A stretch of 64,000 bases of DNA, from contig CAUSDX010000006.1 of assembly GCA_963530615.1 (NCBI GenBank), positions 22,034 to 86,033 of the forward strand, written 5' to 3'. The position numbers were made by a program, and so were the translations under genes. Positions 45,811 to 55,588 of this stretch are shown piece by piece. Positions within the stretch are counted from its first letter, which is position 1. The number at the start of each line of letters is the position of its first letter. The notes under the pieces are model-generated. The model did no database searches, was not told the DNA's origin, and worked only from the letters and a program-made list of their open reading frames with translations. This DNA is from JABCPE02 sp963530615. Lineage in GTDB: Bacteria > Bacteroidota > Bacteroidia > Flavobacteriales > Weeksellaceae.

Positions 45811-46209
45811 ATGGTAACAGATCCAATTTCAGATTTCCTAACAAGAGTAAGGAACGCACAGAGCGCAGGCCACAAAGTGGTGGAAATTCCTGCATCAAAA
45901 ATTAAAAAAGAGATTACTAAAATTTTATTTGATCAAGGGTATATTTTAAACTATAAGTTTGATGATAATGCTGTTCAAGGAACAATCAAAATAGCTTTAA
46001 AATATGATAAGCAGACTAATAAGCCTGCTATCAAGTCTATTCAGAGAGCATCTAGACCAGGTTTGAGAAAATATGCGGGTTCTACTGAACTACCAAGAGT
46101 ATTAAATGGTTTAGGTATCGCTATCATTTCTACTTCTAAAGGAGTAATGACAGATAAAAAAGCTAGACAAGAGAAAGTAGGAGGTGAAGTAATCTGCTAT
46201 GTATATTAA
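45811..46209 (+). CDS. rpsH: 30S ribosomal protein S8
   Basis: 132 residues. It starts TDPISDFLTRVRNAQSAGHK and ends with the conserved STSKGVMTDKKARQEKVGGE. S8 binds helix 21 of 16S rRNA and in other bacteria represses its own operon. It is preceded by a long structured gap rather than the short one usual here. Confidence 0.97.
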   Translation: MVTDPISDFLTRVRNAQSAGHKVVEIPASKIKKEITKILFDQGYILNYKFDDNAVQGTIKIALKYDKQTNKPAIKSIQRASRPGLRKYAGSTELPRVLNGLGIAIISTSKGVMTDKKARQEKVGGEVICYVY

Positions 46210-46225
46210 TTTATAAATAGGAATA

Positions 46226-46771
46226 ATGTCAAGAATTGGTAAATCAATTATAACAATCCCAGCTGGAGTTACGGTATCATTTGTAGATAATGTAGTGACA
46301 GTGAAAGGTCCTAAAGGAGAGCTTTCTCAAGAAATTACTGGTGGGATTATTTTGGTACAAGAAGGTACTGAACTTATGGTAAACAGACCATCTGATTCTA
46401 AAGAGCACAGATCTTTACATGGTCTTTATAGAGCCTTAATCAATAATATGATTATTGGTACATCAGAAGGGTTTACAAAACAATTAGAATTAGTGGGTGT
46501 AGGTTATAGAGCATCTCATTCTGGTCAAAAATTAGAATTGGCTCTAGGTTTCTCTCATAGTATTATATTGGAACTTCCAAAAGAAATTACATTAAATACA
46601 GAGACAGAAAAAGGTAAAAATCCAATTATTACTTTATCATCTTTTGATAAACAATTATTGGGAATGGTGGCTGCAAAAATCAGATCATTTAGAAAACCTG
46701 AACCTTATAAAGGAAAAGGTGTAAGATTTGTAGGAGAAAATGTTAGAAGAAAGGCTGGTAAATCTGCTTAA
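46226..46771 (+). CDS. rplF: 50S ribosomal protein L6
   Basis: 181 residues, two tandem alpha/beta domains. [18 protein letters not shown] begins the first, and the C-terminal motif [19 protein letters not shown] is diagnostic. L6 lies near the sarcin-ricin loop. Length is typical. Confidence 0.97.
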   Translation: MSRIGKSIITIPAGVTVSFVDNVVTVKGPKGELSQEITGGIILVQEGTELMVNRPSDSKEHRSLHGLYRALINNMIIGTSEGFTKQLELVGVGYRASHSGQKLELALGFSHSIILELPKEITLNTETEKGKNPIITLSSFDKQLLGMVAAKIRSFRKPEPYKGKGVRFVGENVRRKAGKSA

Positions 46772-46782
46772 AATTTAGGAAA

Positions 46783-47136
46783 ATGGCATTAACAAAAGTA
46801 GAAAAAAGAAACAGAATTAAAAGAAGAGTAAGAGGGAAAATCTCCGGTACTCAAGCATCACCAAGATTATCTGTATTCAAAAGTAATAAAGAAATTTATG
46901 CTCAGTTAATCGATGATAAGGAAGGTAAAACTTTAGTATTTGCATCTTCGAGAGAGAAAGGTACAGATATTAAAGGGACAAAAACTGAGGTAGCAGTAGC
47001 TGTAGGGAAAAGAATAGCTGAAAAAGCTAAAGCAGCTGGTTACGAAAAAGTAGTTTTTGATAGAAATGGTTTCGTATATCACGGAAGAGTAAAAGCTCTT
47101 GCAGATGGTGCTAGAGAAGGAGGTCTTCAATTCTAA
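46783..47136 (+). CDS. rplR: 50S ribosomal protein L18
   Basis: 117 residues. The basic N-terminus ([20 protein letters not shown]) and [20 protein letters not shown] are conserved. L18 binds 5S rRNA with L5. It lies 11 bases after rplF. Confidence 0.97.
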   Translation: MALTKVEKRNRIKRRVRGKISGTQASPRLSVFKSNKEIYAQLIDDKEGKTLVFASSREKGTDIKGTKTEVAVAVGKRIAEKAKAAGYEKVVFDRNGFVYHGRVKALADGAREGGLQF

Positions 47137-47154
47137 TTTTTAAAGTATCGAAAT

Positions 47155-47676
47155 ATGTTAGGAATAGATAATATAGAAAGAGTAAAACCTGGAGGATTAG
47201 AATTAGTAGATCGTCTAGTTGCTGTAAATAGAGTAACAAAAGTTACCAAAGGAGGTCGTGCATTCGGTTTCTCCGCTATTGTAGTGGTTGGAAACGAAGA
47301 TGGTATAATAGGTCATGGTCTTGGTAAGTCAAAGGAAGTTGCTTCTGCAATCTCTAAGGCTGTGGAAGAAGCTAAGAAAAATTTGGTGAGAGTTCCTGTT
47401 ATCAATCACACTATTCCCCATCAGACTTCTGCGAGATATGGAGGTGCTGATATCTTCTTGAGGCCAGCATCTCATGGTACGGGACTTATTGCGGGAGGTG
47501 CAGTGAGAGCCGTATTAGAATCGGCAGGAGTTCATGATGTATTGTCAAAATCTAAGGGATCTTCTAATCCTCACAATGTGGTTAAAGCAACATTTAAAGC
47601 ATTGTTAGATATTAGAAGACCTGAAGAAATAGCAAGAATGAGAGGCGTGTCTTTAAATAAAGTATTTAATGGTTAA
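47155..47676 (+). CDS. rpsE: 30S ribosomal protein S5
   Basis: 173 residues. The double-stranded RNA-binding domain has [19 protein letters not shown], the spectinomycin-contact region. The C-terminal domain contains [21 protein letters not shown]5 helps mRNA unwinding and decoding fidelity. It is followed by rpmD after 11 bases. Confidence 0.97.
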   Translation: MLGIDNIERVKPGGLELVDRLVAVNRVTKVTKGGRAFGFSAIVVVGNEDGIIGHGLGKSKEVASAISKAVEEAKKNLVRVPVINHTIPHQTSARYGGADIFLRPASHGTGLIAGGAVRAVLESAGVHDVLSKSKGSSNPHNVVKATFKALLDIRRPEEIARMRGVSLNKVFNG

Positions 47677-47687
47677 TTTTTTATGAG

Positions 47688-47864
47688 ATGGCAACAATTA
47701 AAGTAAAACAAGTAAGAAGTGCTATTGGTAAAACTAAAGATCAAAAGTTAACTCTTAAAGCTTTAGGTTTTAGAAAATTGAACCAAGTAGTTGAGCATGA
47801 AGCAACGCCTTCTATTTTGGGAATGGTAGCTGCTGTAAGACATTTAGTGGAAGTTCAGAAATAA
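47688..47864 (+). CDS. rpmD: 50S ribosomal protein L30
   Basis: A 58-residue gene between rpsE and rplO. The translation begins MATIKVKQVRSAIGKTKDQK and continues with LTLKALGFRKLNQVVEHEAT, the L30 signature, ending in RHLVEVQK. Start is ATG 47688; an out-of-frame ATG at 47683 is not used. L30 sits at the 50S surface near 5S rRNA. A large hairpin follows 9 bases downstream. Confidence 0.96.
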   Translation: MATIKVKQVRSAIGKTKDQKLTLKALGFRKLNQVVEHEATPSILGMVAAVRHLVEVQK

Positions 47865-47873
47865 AAATAATCT

Positions 47874-47911
47874 AAAAGATTTAATACTATTCTTTTAGTA
47901 TTAAATCTTTT
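47874..47911 (+). terminator. Strong hairpin between rpmD and rplO (attenuator or processing site)
   Basis: AAAAGATTTAATACTA (47874-47889) pairs perfectly with TAGTATTAAATCTTTT (47896-47911), 16 pairs with a 6-base loop, ending in TTTT. It resembles the bona fide terminators in this window but lies inside the operon, and no promoter is seen before rplO. It may partly terminate, or protect or process the mRNA. Confidence 0.5.
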
Positions 47912-47940
47912 GATTAGGATTTTTTAATTTATATCAAATT

Positions 47941-48387
47941 ATGAATTTAAGTAATATTAAACCAGCATCAGGATCTACTCATAACTCTAAGAGGTTAGGT
48001 AGAGGGCAAGGTAGTGGTAAAGGAGGGACTTCTACAAGAGGTCATAAAGGAGCAAAATCAAGATCGGGAAATTCTACAAAAATCGGTTTTGAAGGAGGTC
48101 AGATGCCTTTACAAAGAAGATTGCCTAAATTTGGTTTCAATAATGTGAGTAGAAAAGAGTATAGAGGTATTAACTTGGATACTATTCAAGCATTAGTTGA
48201 AGCTAAAAATATAACTGAAATTAATAAAGAAGTTTTAGTAGAAAATGGTTTATCTTCTAAAAATGAATTAGTAAAGATATTAGGTAGAGGAGAATTGAAA
48301 TCTAGTATTTCTATTGCTGCTCATAAATTTACTAAATCGGCTGAGGAAGCAATTAATAAAGTAGGAGGTAAAGCAATTACTCTATAA
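47941..48387 (+). CDS. rplO: 50S ribosomal protein L15
   Basis: 148 residues. The glycine-rich basic N-terminus (RLGRGQGSGKGGTSTRGHKG) and GFEGGQMPLQRRLPKFGF are characteristic. L15 is a late 50S assembly protein. It is separated from rpmD by a 76-base gap containing a strong hairpin and precedes secY by 7 bases. Confidence 0.97.
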   Translation: MNLSNIKPASGSTHNSKRLGRGQGSGKGGTSTRGHKGAKSRSGNSTKIGFEGGQMPLQRRLPKFGFNNVSRKEYRGINLDTIQALVEAKNITEINKEVLVENGLSSKNELVKILGRGELKSSISIAAHKFTKSAEEAINKVGGKAITL

Positions 48388-48394
48388 GAAAATA

Positions 48395-49777
48395 ATGAAA
48401 GAAAAAGGATTTATACAAACATTAAAAAATATTTGGAGTCTAGATGAATTAAGAGAAAAAATCATCTTGACAGTTTCTCTTGTATTGGTGTATAGATTCG
48501 CTTCATATATTTCCCTACCTGCCATTAATTTGGATGAGGTAGGGAATCTTTTGCAACATTATCAGAATCAAGGAGGAAATCAGCAAGGTGCAGGGCTTTT
48601 AGGTTTATTATCTTCTTTTACAGGGGGGGCATTTAGCCGAGCTTCTGTGTTAGCATTAGGAATTATGCCTTACATTTCTGCATCTATCATTGTTCAGTTG
48701 ATGGGAATGTTGATTCCGTATTTTCAAAAACTTCAGAAAGATGGAGAAAGCGGAAGAAATACTTTAAACCAAATTACAAGGATGTTAACGATTTTAGTGT
48801 GTTTGGTTCAAGCTCCTTTTTATTTAGGAACGATTACTGCTGAAATTTTACCTCCAACTCAATTCGGTACAGCTTATAATGTAGACCCTAATTCTTTAAT
48901 GTTTTGGATACCAAGTATAGTAATTTTAGTTACAGGTTCATTATTTGCAATGTGGTTGGGGGAGAGAATAACAGATAGAGGAATAGGTAATGGTATTTCC
49001 ATTCTGATTATGGTAGGTATTTTAGCTGATTTACCGATGGCTTTTATGGATGAAGTTAATCGTCAGACAAGTGGAGGAGGTCTAGGTTCTGTCATTATTT
49101 TAGTAGAAATATTGGCGTGGTTGTTAGTTATCCTTTTGGCTGTTTTACTTTCTGTTGCTGTAAGAAAAATACCTATTCAGTATGTGAGTAGAGCACAAGC
49201 AAGAGGAGGAGTAAATAGAAATTTGATGGATGGAGCGAGACAGTGGATTCCCCTAAAGGTGAATGCTGCTGGTGTAATGCCAATCATTTTTGCACAGGCT
49301 TTAATGTTTCTTCCTGGGTTATTGACAAAAGTAGATGAAACAAATACATTCTTCGCTGGATTCAGAAATGTGTTTAGTTGGCAATATAATTTGTTATTTG
49401 CATTATTAATCATTATATTTTCATTCTTTTATACAGCGATTTCTATTCCTGTTCATCAAATGGCTGATGACTTGAAAAGAAATGGGGGACTGATTCCTAA
49501 AATAAAACCTGGTAAGGAAACTGCAAATTATATTGATGAAATTTTATCAAGAATAACTTTGCCTGGTTCAATTTTTTTAGCTATCTTTGCAGTCCTTCCT
49601 GCTATGGTGCATGGAGCTTTTGTGCAGACAGATAGGTTTGCGTTGTTTTTTGGAGGAACATCTTTATTGATTATGGTGAGTGTAATACTGGATACTGTTC
49701 AGCAAATAAATACATATTTATTAAATCATCATTATGATGGACTAATGCAATCCAAATTATCAAGAACATCAAAATAA
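48395..49777 (+). CDS. secY: Preprotein translocase subunit SecY
   Basis: 460 residues with ten membrane helices. The first helix region (IILTVSLVLVYRFASYISLP), the plug/pore segment ASIIVQLMGMLIPYFQKLQ, and the cytoplasmic loop with GGVNRNLMDGARQWIPLKVN are present. SecY is the protein-conducting channel; its partner SecE is encoded near 15.4 kb. It sits between rplO and infA, as in most bacteria. Confidence 0.97.
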   Translation: MKEKGFIQTLKNIWSLDELREKIILTVSLVLVYRFASYISLPAINLDEVGNLLQHYQNQGGNQQGAGLLGLLSSFTGGAFSRASVLALGIMPYISASIIVQLMGMLIPYFQKLQKDGESGRNTLNQITRMLTILVCLVQAPFYLGTITAEILPPTQFGTAYNVDPNSLMFWIPSIVILVTGSLFAMWLGERITDRGIGNGISILIMVGILADLPMAFMDEVNRQTSGGGLGSVIILVEILAWLLVILLAVLLSVAVRKIPIQYVSRAQARGGVNRNLMDGARQWIPLKVNAAGVMPIIFAQALMFLPGLLTKVDETNTFFAGFRNVFSWQYNLLFALLIIIFSFFYTAISIPVHQMADDLKRNGGLIPKIKPGKETANYIDEILSRITLPGSIFLAIFAVLPAMVHGAFVQTDRFALFFGGTSLLIMVSVILDTVQQINTYLLNHHYDGLMQSKLSRTSK

Positions 49778-49784
49778 ATTATAG

Positions 49785-50000
49785 ATGGCAAAACAAAAAC
49801 ATATAGAACAGGACGGTGTTATAGTGGAGGCTTTGTCCAATGCTATGTTTCGTGTAGAACTAGAAAATGGTCATGTGCTTGTCGCTCATATTTCAGGTAA
49901 AATGAGAATGCACTTTATTAAACTTTTGCCTGGAGATAAAGTAAGATTGGAGCTTTCTCCTTATGATCTTAGCAAAGGAAGAATAACATTTAGATATTAA
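49785..50000 (+). CDS. infA: Translation initiation factor IF-1
   Basis: 71 residues, an OB fold. [20 protein letters not shown] and the C-terminal [15 protein letters not shown] are the family motifs. IF-1 blocks the A site during initiation. It starts 7 bases after secY. Confidence 0.97.
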   Translation: MAKQKHIEQDGVIVEALSNAMFRVELENGHVLVAHISGKMRMHFIKLLPGDKVRLELSPYDLSKGRITFRY

Positions 50001-50036
50001 ACTTATAAGCTTATAGGATATATAAAGCGTAAAAAT

Positions 50037-50153
50037 ATGAAAGTTAGAGCATCAATTAAAAAGAGAAGTGCAGACTGCAAAATCGTAAGAAGAAAAGGCA
50101 GATTGTACATTATTAACAAAAAGAACCCTAAATTTAAACAAAGACAAGGCTAA
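50037..50153 (+). CDS. rpmJ: 50S ribosomal protein L36 (zinc-free form)
   Basis: 38 residues: [19 protein letters not shown] continues into [19 protein letters not shown], which ends as L36 does. The zinc ligands of the usual form (three Cys and one His) are reduced to a single Cys14, so this is the C-minus type. The gene lies between infA and rpsM, the standard place. Confidence 0.95.
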   Translation: MKVRASIKKRSADCKIVRRKGRLYIINKKNPKFKQRQG

Positions 50154-50172
50154 TTAATAGCAGAATTAAATT

Positions 50173-50550
50173 ATGGCGAGAATTGCAGGTATAGATTTAC
50201 CAAAAAACAAAAGAGGCGTGATAGGACTTACTTACATCTATGGGGTGGGAAGAAGTACGGCGTCTGAAATTTTGAAGAATGCTGGTATCAGCGAAGATAA
50301 GAAAGTCAATGAATGGAATGACGATGAATTGGCAGCAATCAGAAGTTATATCTCTGAAAATGTAAAAGTGGAAGGAGAATTGAGATCTGAAATTCAGTTG
50401 AACATCAAGAGATTGATGGATATTGGATGCCAACGAGGAATTCGTCACAGACTGGGATTACCTTTAAGAGGCCAAAGAACGAAGAATAACTCTAGAACTC
50501 GTAAAGGAAAGAGAAAAACTATTGCTAATAAGAAAAAGGCAAGTAAATAA
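50173..50550 (+). CDS. rpsM: 30S ribosomal protein S13
   Basis: 125 residues. [31 protein letters not shown], and the C-terminal [18 protein letters not shown] are conserved. S13 contacts P-site tRNA and forms bridges to the 50S subunit. It begins the alpha-operon part. Confidence 0.97.
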   Translation: MARIAGIDLPKNKRGVIGLTYIYGVGRSTASEILKNAGISEDKKVNEWNDDELAAIRSYISENVKVEGELRSEIQLNIKRLMDIGCQRGIRHRLGLPLRGQRTKNNSRTRKGKRKTIANKKKASK

Positions 50551-50561
50551 TCGTTAGAATT

Positions 50562-50951
50562 ATGGCAAAACAAACTAAAGTAGTAAAGAAAAGAAAAGTA
50601 AAAGTAGAGGCGATAGGTGAGGCTCACATTCAGGCGTCTTTCAATAATATTATTATTTCTTTGACCAATAAAAATGGAGAAGTAATTTCATGGGCATCTG
50701 CAGGTAAAATGGGATTTAGAGGTTCTAAAAAGAATACTCCGTTTGCAGCACAAATGGCTGCTGAAAACTGTTCTCAGGTAGCTTATGAAGCTGGATTAAG
50801 AAGAGTGAAAGTTTTCGTGAAAGGTCCAGGAGCAGGTAGAGAGTCTGCCATCAGATCTATTCATAATTCAGGAATTGAAGTAAGTGAAATCGTTGATGTG
50901 ACTCCTATGCCACATAACGGGTGTAGACCACCAAAAAGAAGAAGAGTATAA
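50562..50951 (+). CDS. rpsK: 30S ribosomal protein S11
   Basis: 129 residues. [20 protein letters not shown] and the C-terminal [18 protein letters not shown] are diagnostic. S11 lies on the 30S platform beside the E site. A 76-base gap with a hairpin follows before rpsD. Confidence 0.97.
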   Translation: MAKQTKVVKKRKVKVEAIGEAHIQASFNNIIISLTNKNGEVISWASAGKMGFRGSKKNTPFAAQMAAENCSQVAYEAGLRRVKVFVKGPGAGRESAIRSIHNSGIEVSEIVDVTPMPHNGCRPPKRRRV

Positions 50952-50960
50952 TAATTATAT

Positions 50961-51014
50961 TTTGAGACTTAAAGTAGGTTTTATAGAATTTAATTTTAAG
51001 TTTTGAATCTCAAA
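50961..51014 (+). promoter_or_regulatory. Hairpin before rpsD, candidate S4 autoregulation site
   Basis: TTTGAGA (50961-50967) pairs with TCTCAAA (51008-51014) and the adjoining CTTAAA (50968-50973) pairs with TTTAAG (50995-51000), with a 7-base bulge on the 3' side. It ends 13 bases before the rpsD ATG. S4 is the alpha-operon repressor in other bacteria, so this is a plausible target; no experiment is known to me. Confidence 0.4.
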
Positions 51015-51027
51015 TCTAAATCATTTT

Positions 51028-51636
51028 ATGGCAAGATATATTGGACCTAAAACAAAAATTGCGAGAAAGTTTGGTGTAGCAATTTATGGAGATGATAAAA
51101 ACTTCGAGAAAAGAAGAAATCAACCTCCAGGACAACATGGACCAAACAAAAGAAGAGGAGCTAAGAAATCAGAATATGCTGTTCAGTTGGCAGAGAAGCA
51201 AAAAGCAAAATACATTTATGGTATTTTAGAGAGACAGTTTGCTAATATGTTTGATAAAGCTCATAGAAGTAAGGGAGTAACAGGTGAAGTACTTTTACAA
51301 CTTTGTGAGTCTAGATTAGATAATGTAGTTTATAGATTGGGGTTTGCTAAAACAAGAGCTGCTGCTAGACAATTAGTATCTCATAGACATATTACTATCA
51401 ATGGAAATGTAGTAAATATTCCTTCTTATTCATTGAAAGTAGGTGATGTAGTTGCTGTAAGAGAGAAGTCAAAATCTCTTGATGTAGTAGCTGATGCTTT
51501 GGCATCTAAGTCTAACTATGAATGGTTACAATATAATGACGAAAAAAGAGAGGGAACTTTCGTTTCTGTACCAGATAGGCTTCAAATTCCAGAAGATATT
51601 AAGGAACAGTTAATCGTCGAGTTATATTCTAAATAA
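51028..51636 (+). CDS. rpsD: 30S ribosomal protein S4
   Basis: 202 residues. It begins [20 protein letters not shown], without the zinc-binding Cys cluster. The central [16 protein letters not shown] region ([20 protein letters not shown]) and the S4 domain ([20 protein letters not shown]) are present. S4 nucleates 30S assembly and forms the mRNA entry with S3 and S5. Confidence 0.97.
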   Translation: MARYIGPKTKIARKFGVAIYGDDKNFEKRRNQPPGQHGPNKRRGAKKSEYAVQLAEKQKAKYIYGILERQFANMFDKAHRSKGVTGEVLLQLCESRLDNVVYRLGFAKTRAAARQLVSHRHITINGNVVNIPSYSLKVGDVVAVREKSKSLDVVADALASKSNYEWLQYNDEKREGTFVSVPDRLQIPEDIKEQLIVELYSK

Positions 51637-51668
51637 TAATTAATCAAATTCTTGCTCAACCCAATATT

Positions 51669-52664
51669 ATGGCAATTTTACAATTCATAAAACCCGATAA
51701 GGTAATTTTATTAAACTCTACGGATTTTAGAGGTCAATTTGAATTTAGACCTTTGGAGCCTGGGTTTGGTCTTACCATCGGTAATGCTTTGAGAAGAGTA
51801 TTATTATCTTCTCTAGAAGGATATGCTATTACATCTATCAAGATAGAAGGAGTAGAGCACGAGTTTTCTACAATTCCTGGTGTAGTAGAAGATGTTACTG
51901 AAATTATTCTTAATTTAAAGCAGTTAAGATTAAAAGTATCTTCTGAAAATGCATCTGCGGAACAGGTAAGCATAAAAATTTCTAATCAAACTACTGTAAC
52001 TGCTGGAGATTTTTCTAATGCAATGAAGGGATTCGAGGTGTTAAACCCTGAATTAGTGATTTGTAATATGGCAAAAGATGTTTCATTTGAAATTAAATTT
52101 AATATAGATAAGGGAAGAGGCTATGTGCCTTCTGAACAAAATAAATTAAATAATGCTCCAATAGGGACTATTGCAATTGATTCTATCTTTACGCCAATTA
52201 AAAAAGTTCAGTATAGTGTTGAAAACTATCGTGTAGAGCAGAAAACAGACTACGAAAAATTAGTGTTGGATATTGAGACAGATGGTTCTATCACTCCTCA
52301 AAACGCTTTAACAGAGGCTTCAAAAATTTTAATACATCACTTTATGTTATTTTCAGATGAGAGAATAACATTAGAGACAGAAGCAGTAAAAGCGTCTATT
52401 CAGTACGATGAAGAAACACTTCACACAAGACAGCTATTGAAATCTAAATTGATAGATATGGATCTTTCTGTAAGAGCGATCAATTGTTTGAAAGCAGCAG
52501 AAGTAGAAACTCTTGGGGAATTGGTTTCTTTCAGCAAGTCTGATTTGATGAAATTTAGAAATTTTGGTAAAAAATCGTTAACAGAATTGGAAGAATTAGT
52601 GCATTCAAAAGGGCTAAACTTTGGATTTGATGTTAGCAAGTATAAATTAGACGCTGATAAATAA
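51669..52664 (+). CDS. rpoA: DNA-directed RNA polymerase subunit alpha
   Basis: 331 residues. The N-terminal domain has the dimer motif [20 protein letters not shown]. The C-terminal domain (about 250-325; [20 protein letters not shown] and [12 protein letters not shown]) binds upstream DNA and activators. Only alpha is encoded here: rpoB and rpoC are not in this window. It sits between rpsD and rplQ as in most bacteria. Confidence 0.98.
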   Translation: MAILQFIKPDKVILLNSTDFRGQFEFRPLEPGFGLTIGNALRRVLLSSLEGYAITSIKIEGVEHEFSTIPGVVEDVTEIILNLKQLRLKVSSENASAEQVSIKISNQTTVTAGDFSNAMKGFEVLNPELVICNMAKDVSFEIKFNIDKGRGYVPSEQNKLNNAPIGTIAIDSIFTPIKKVQYSVENYRVEQKTDYEKLVLDIETDGSITPQNALTEASKILIHHFMLFSDERITLETEAVKASIQYDEETLHTRQLLKSKLIDMDLSVRAINCLKAAEVETLGELVSFSKSDLMKFRNFGKKSLTELEELVHSKGLNFGFDVSKYKLDADK

Positions 52665-52675
52665 TTTTTTATATT

Positions 52676-53161
52676 ATGAGACACGGAAAGAAATTTAATC
52701 ATTTAGGAAGAACTGCCTCTCATAGAAAAGCATTACTTTCCAATATGGCATGTTCTCTTATAGAGCATAAAAGAATAAATACAACTGTTGCTAAGGCAAA
52801 AGCTCTTAGAGTATATGTAGAGCCACTTTTGACTAAAGCTAAAAATGACACTACGCATAACAGAAGAACAGTATTCTCTTATCTTCAAAATAAGGAAGCA
52901 GTTACTGAATTATTTAGAACAGTAGCTCCTAAAATTGCAGAAAGAAATGGAGGATATTGTAGAATTATTAAAACAGGTTTCAGACTCGGTGATGCTGCGG
53001 ATACGGCTTTAATTGAGTTAGTTGATTTCAATGAACTTTATAATCCAAAAGCAGATACTAAGAAAACTACAAGAAGAAGCAGAAGATCTTCATCTAAGAA
53101 AGAGACTGCTGAAGTGGTAGAGGTAAAAGCTGAAGAATCTGTTGAAAAGACAGAAGAATAA
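52676..53161 (+). CDS. rplQ: 50S ribosomal protein L17 with acidic tail
   Basis: 161 residues; the core L17 (about 1-117) starts [21 protein letters not shown] tail of about 45 residues follows, first basic ([13 protein letters not shown]), then acidic ([15 protein letters not shown]). It is the last gene of the operon and is followed by two tandem terminators. Confidence 0.96.
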   Translation: MRHGKKFNHLGRTASHRKALLSNMACSLIEHKRINTTVAKAKALRVYVEPLLTKAKNDTTHNRRTVFSYLQNKEAVTELFRTVAPKIAERNGGYCRIIKTGFRLGDAADTALIELVDFNELYNPKADTKKTTRRSRRSSSKKETAEVVEVKAEESVEKTEE

Positions 53162-53173
53162 TTCACTATTATA

Positions 53174-53210
53174 AAATAATCATTTGTAAACTTACAAGTG
53201 ATTATTTTTT
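53174..53210 (+). terminator. First terminator after rplQ
   Basis: A 16-pair stem (53174-53189 with 53192-53207, one G-U) followed by T residues. Confidence 0.82.
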
Positions 53211-53213
53211 ACT

Positions 53214-53248
53214 AAAAAAGCGATATGATTATCACATCGCTTTTTTTT
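53214..53248. terminator. Second terminator, shared by rplQ and the S9 peptidase gene
   Basis: AAAAAAGCGAT (53214-53224) pairs with ATCGCTTTTTT, with an inner TGAT/ATCA pairing and eight T residues ending at 53248. Its A-run makes it usable for the convergent gene as well. Confidence 0.82.
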
Positions 53249-55247
53249 ATAGAGTTTCTTTGAGCCAATTAAAGAATTCTCTTTGCCAAACTAAGCCATT
53301 TTGTGGTTTTAGAACCCAATGGTTTTCATCAGGAAAATATAAGAATTTTGATTTTATACCTTTAAGTTTAGCAGCTTGGAATGCTCCTTGTCCTTGTTCA
53401 TATGGAACTCTAAAATCTATATTTCCTTGGATAATCATAAGTGGGGTATCCCATCGATTGACATAATGACTTGGGTTAAATTCACTAAATGCCTTGTCAT
53501 GAGGATTTTCCCAAGGATTTGTTCCTAATTCCCAATTTGCGAACCAAAGTTCTTCCGTAGTGCCATACCATGATTTCATATCAAAAAGACCATTATGAGA
53601 GATGAAAGATTTGAATCTATTTTCGTGTAATCCAGCCAACATAAGTACAGAATAACCACCATAACTTGCTCCCACAGCAGCCATTTTATCGTTGTCTACA
53701 TAAGGAAGTGTTTTCGCATAGTCAGTTGCTGTAAGGTAATCCTTAATAGGTTGTCCTCCCCAATCTTTGCTGATGGCTTCATTCCATTTAGTTCCCCATC
53801 CAGGCATTCCTCTTCTATTCGGAGCTATGACAATGTATCCGTAGGCAGTCATCAGAGAGAAATTCCAACGAGTGTTGAAGTAAGGCGTAAGTGCAGATTG
53901 AGGACCGCCCTGGCAGTATAATAGGGTTGGATATTTTTTATTAGGGTCAAAGTTAGGAGGGTAATGAAACCAAACGCCCATTTCCTTACCATCATCTGTT
54001 TTTACCATTTTTAATTCAGAGTGTCCTAAGTTTAGTTTTTGGTAAAAATCTTGATTAATGTCGGTAATTTGTTTCATGGTTCCCTTTTTTAATTCAATAG
54101 AGTAAAATTCAGGACTATGAAAAGCATCATTCCTAGTAACAAAAAGGGTGTTTTTGTACTGTGCAAAAATATTATTGACATCAAAATTTCCTTTAGTAAT
54201 TTGTTTTACGGTATTGGGGGTAAGGTCGGTAGAGAAGAGCTGTTTTGTTCCTCTAAAAGCCGTTGTGAAATAAATGTGTTTAGAATTATTAGCCCAAAAT
54301 ATATCACCTGTTACACTTTCATCCCAAGACTGAGTAAGATTAGATTTATTTTGATTAATCCAATTCATAATGTAGATATCATTTTTATCGGATTCATAAC
54401 CATCTCTTGCCATGCTTTGCCATGATAGATATTTCCCGTCGGGGCTAAATTGTGGATTTACATCATAGCCCATCATTCCTTGAGTCAAATTTTTTGTTTC
54501 CCCAGAGACTAAATCATAAGCGAAAATATCGGTATTAGTGCTTATAGCATATTCTTTGCCGTATTTTTCTTTGGTTACATAAAGAAGGTGTTTAGAGTCT
54601 GGAGACCAAATAAAATCTTCTTTTCCACCAAAAGGCTTCTGTGGAGAATCATAGGGTTTGCCTTCTAATAAATCAATTGCTTTTTCAATAGATTGCTGAA
54701 TATTTACCACAAAAATATGATTGAATTTTCCTTCATACCAGCTGTCCCAGTGCCTGTGATTAAGATCGGTATAGATTTGTGCAGTGGTTTTGGGAGTATC
54801 TGAGTAACGGTCTTTTCCATAAATGTTTTCCAAGTGAACTTCTTTACTAAAAGCCACTTTTTGTCCATCAGGAGAGATTTTAATATTCTCTGCATTTTTA
54901 CCAATATTATAAAATATATTCCAAGTTTGACCTAAATCTTGGCTACGAAATATAACGCCATTTTCAGATGCATAAATTCCATTTTTATCCCATTGAATAA
55001 AAGATTTGGAACCCATGTCAAAAGGTCGAGATAGGGAAGAGCTTGTATTTAGAAGAAAGTTTTCGTGTTTGTTTTTTTCGGTTTCTAAATTGGTTTGACT
55101 TGTTCTATAAAGTACGGAAGAATAATCAGGAGAAACTCCCTGTACGCTAATTTTTCTCAATTGCCAGAGAATCTCTGGGGTCATGACTTCTTGGGCATTC
55201 ATTAATAAGGGAGTTGCCAATGCTAAGGCTGCATGTTTTAATTTCAT
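53247..55247 (-). CDS. S9 family prolyl oligopeptidase-type secreted peptidase
   Basis: 666 residues. A signal peptide (MKLKHAALALATPLLMNAQ) is followed by a beta-propeller built of WD40-like PD40 repeats (IKISPDGQKVAFS, FIWSPDSKHLLYV, PQFSPDGKYLSWQS). The C-terminal alpha/beta-hydrolase has the triad Ser528 (GASYGGYS), Asp611 (GNIDFRVP) and His643 (PDENHW). Such periplasmic enzymes trim peptides, often at prolines (DPP IV/acylaminoacyl-peptidase group). It is a single gene with a -7 element TATCTTTG at 55293-55286. Confidence 0.92.
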   Translation of the reverse strand: MKLKHAALALATPLLMNAQEVMTPEILWQLRKISVQGVSPDYSSVLYRTSQTNLETEKNKHENFLLNTSSSLSRPFDMGSKSFIQWDKNGIYASENGVIFRSQDLGQTWNIFYNIGKNAENIKISPDGQKVAFSKEVHLENIYGKDRYSDTPKTTAQIYTDLNHRHWDSWYEGKFNHIFVVNIQQSIEKAIDLLEGKPYDSPQKPFGGKEDFIWSPDSKHLLYVTKEKYGKEYAISTNTDIFAYDLVSGETKNLTQGMMGYDVNPQFSPDGKYLSWQSMARDGYESDKNDIYIMNWINQNKSNLTQSWDESVTGDIFWANNSKHIYFTTAFRGTKQLFSTDLTPNTVKQITKGNFDVNNIFAQYKNTLFVTRNDAFHSPEFYSIELKKGTMKQITDINQDFYQKLNLGHSELKMVKTDDGKEMGVWFHYPPNFDPNKKYPTLLYCQGGPQSALTPYFNTRWNFSLMTAYGYIVIAPNRRGMPGWGTKWNEAISKDWGGQPIKDYLTATDYAKTLPYVDNDKMAAVGASYGGYSVLMLAGLHENRFKSFISHNGLFDMKSWYGTTEELWFANWELGTNPWENPHDKAFSEFNPSHYVNRWDTPLMIIQGNIDFRVPYEQGQGAFQAAKLKGIKSKFLYFPDENHWVLKPQNGLVWQREFFNWLKETL

Positions 55248-55588
55248 TTGTCAATATTTTTTATTGGGGTTAAAGATAAAAAATCCAAAGATAAAAATTA
55301 CAATAAATGGATAAAATAAAGGAAAATACATGTTTGAGATACAGTGTTTTACTAATTAGAAATAGGGTTGGCTTTATTGAATAAGATTTAAAAATACTAC
55401 TTTTGTTATTTTAGGAGTTATGGTTTTAGATTTAAAATCTGGGGGCATTTTAGGGTATTTTTTATTTTGATAGTGGATAAAATAGTTTTAATGGATTGTA
55501 AATAGTTTTTTTATAGAGTGAAAGATTGTAAAAATATAGGTTTGGCATTTTTTGTATATTTGTCATAGAAATATTGAAATAAAAAATT
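55248..55588. other. Divergent gap between the S9 peptidase gene and thiL
   Basis: 341 AT-rich bases with no convincing gene. A minus-strand -7 element for the peptidase gene lies at 55286-55293 and a plus-strand TATATTTG at 55555-55562 suits thiL. Nothing else is recognised. Confidence 0.65.

Noticed and set aside
53247..55247. Type IX secretion C-terminal signal on the S9 peptidase
   Set aside because: The protein ends with the hydrolase domain itself and no extra sorting domain follows; the nuclease at 26.9 kb also lacks one.
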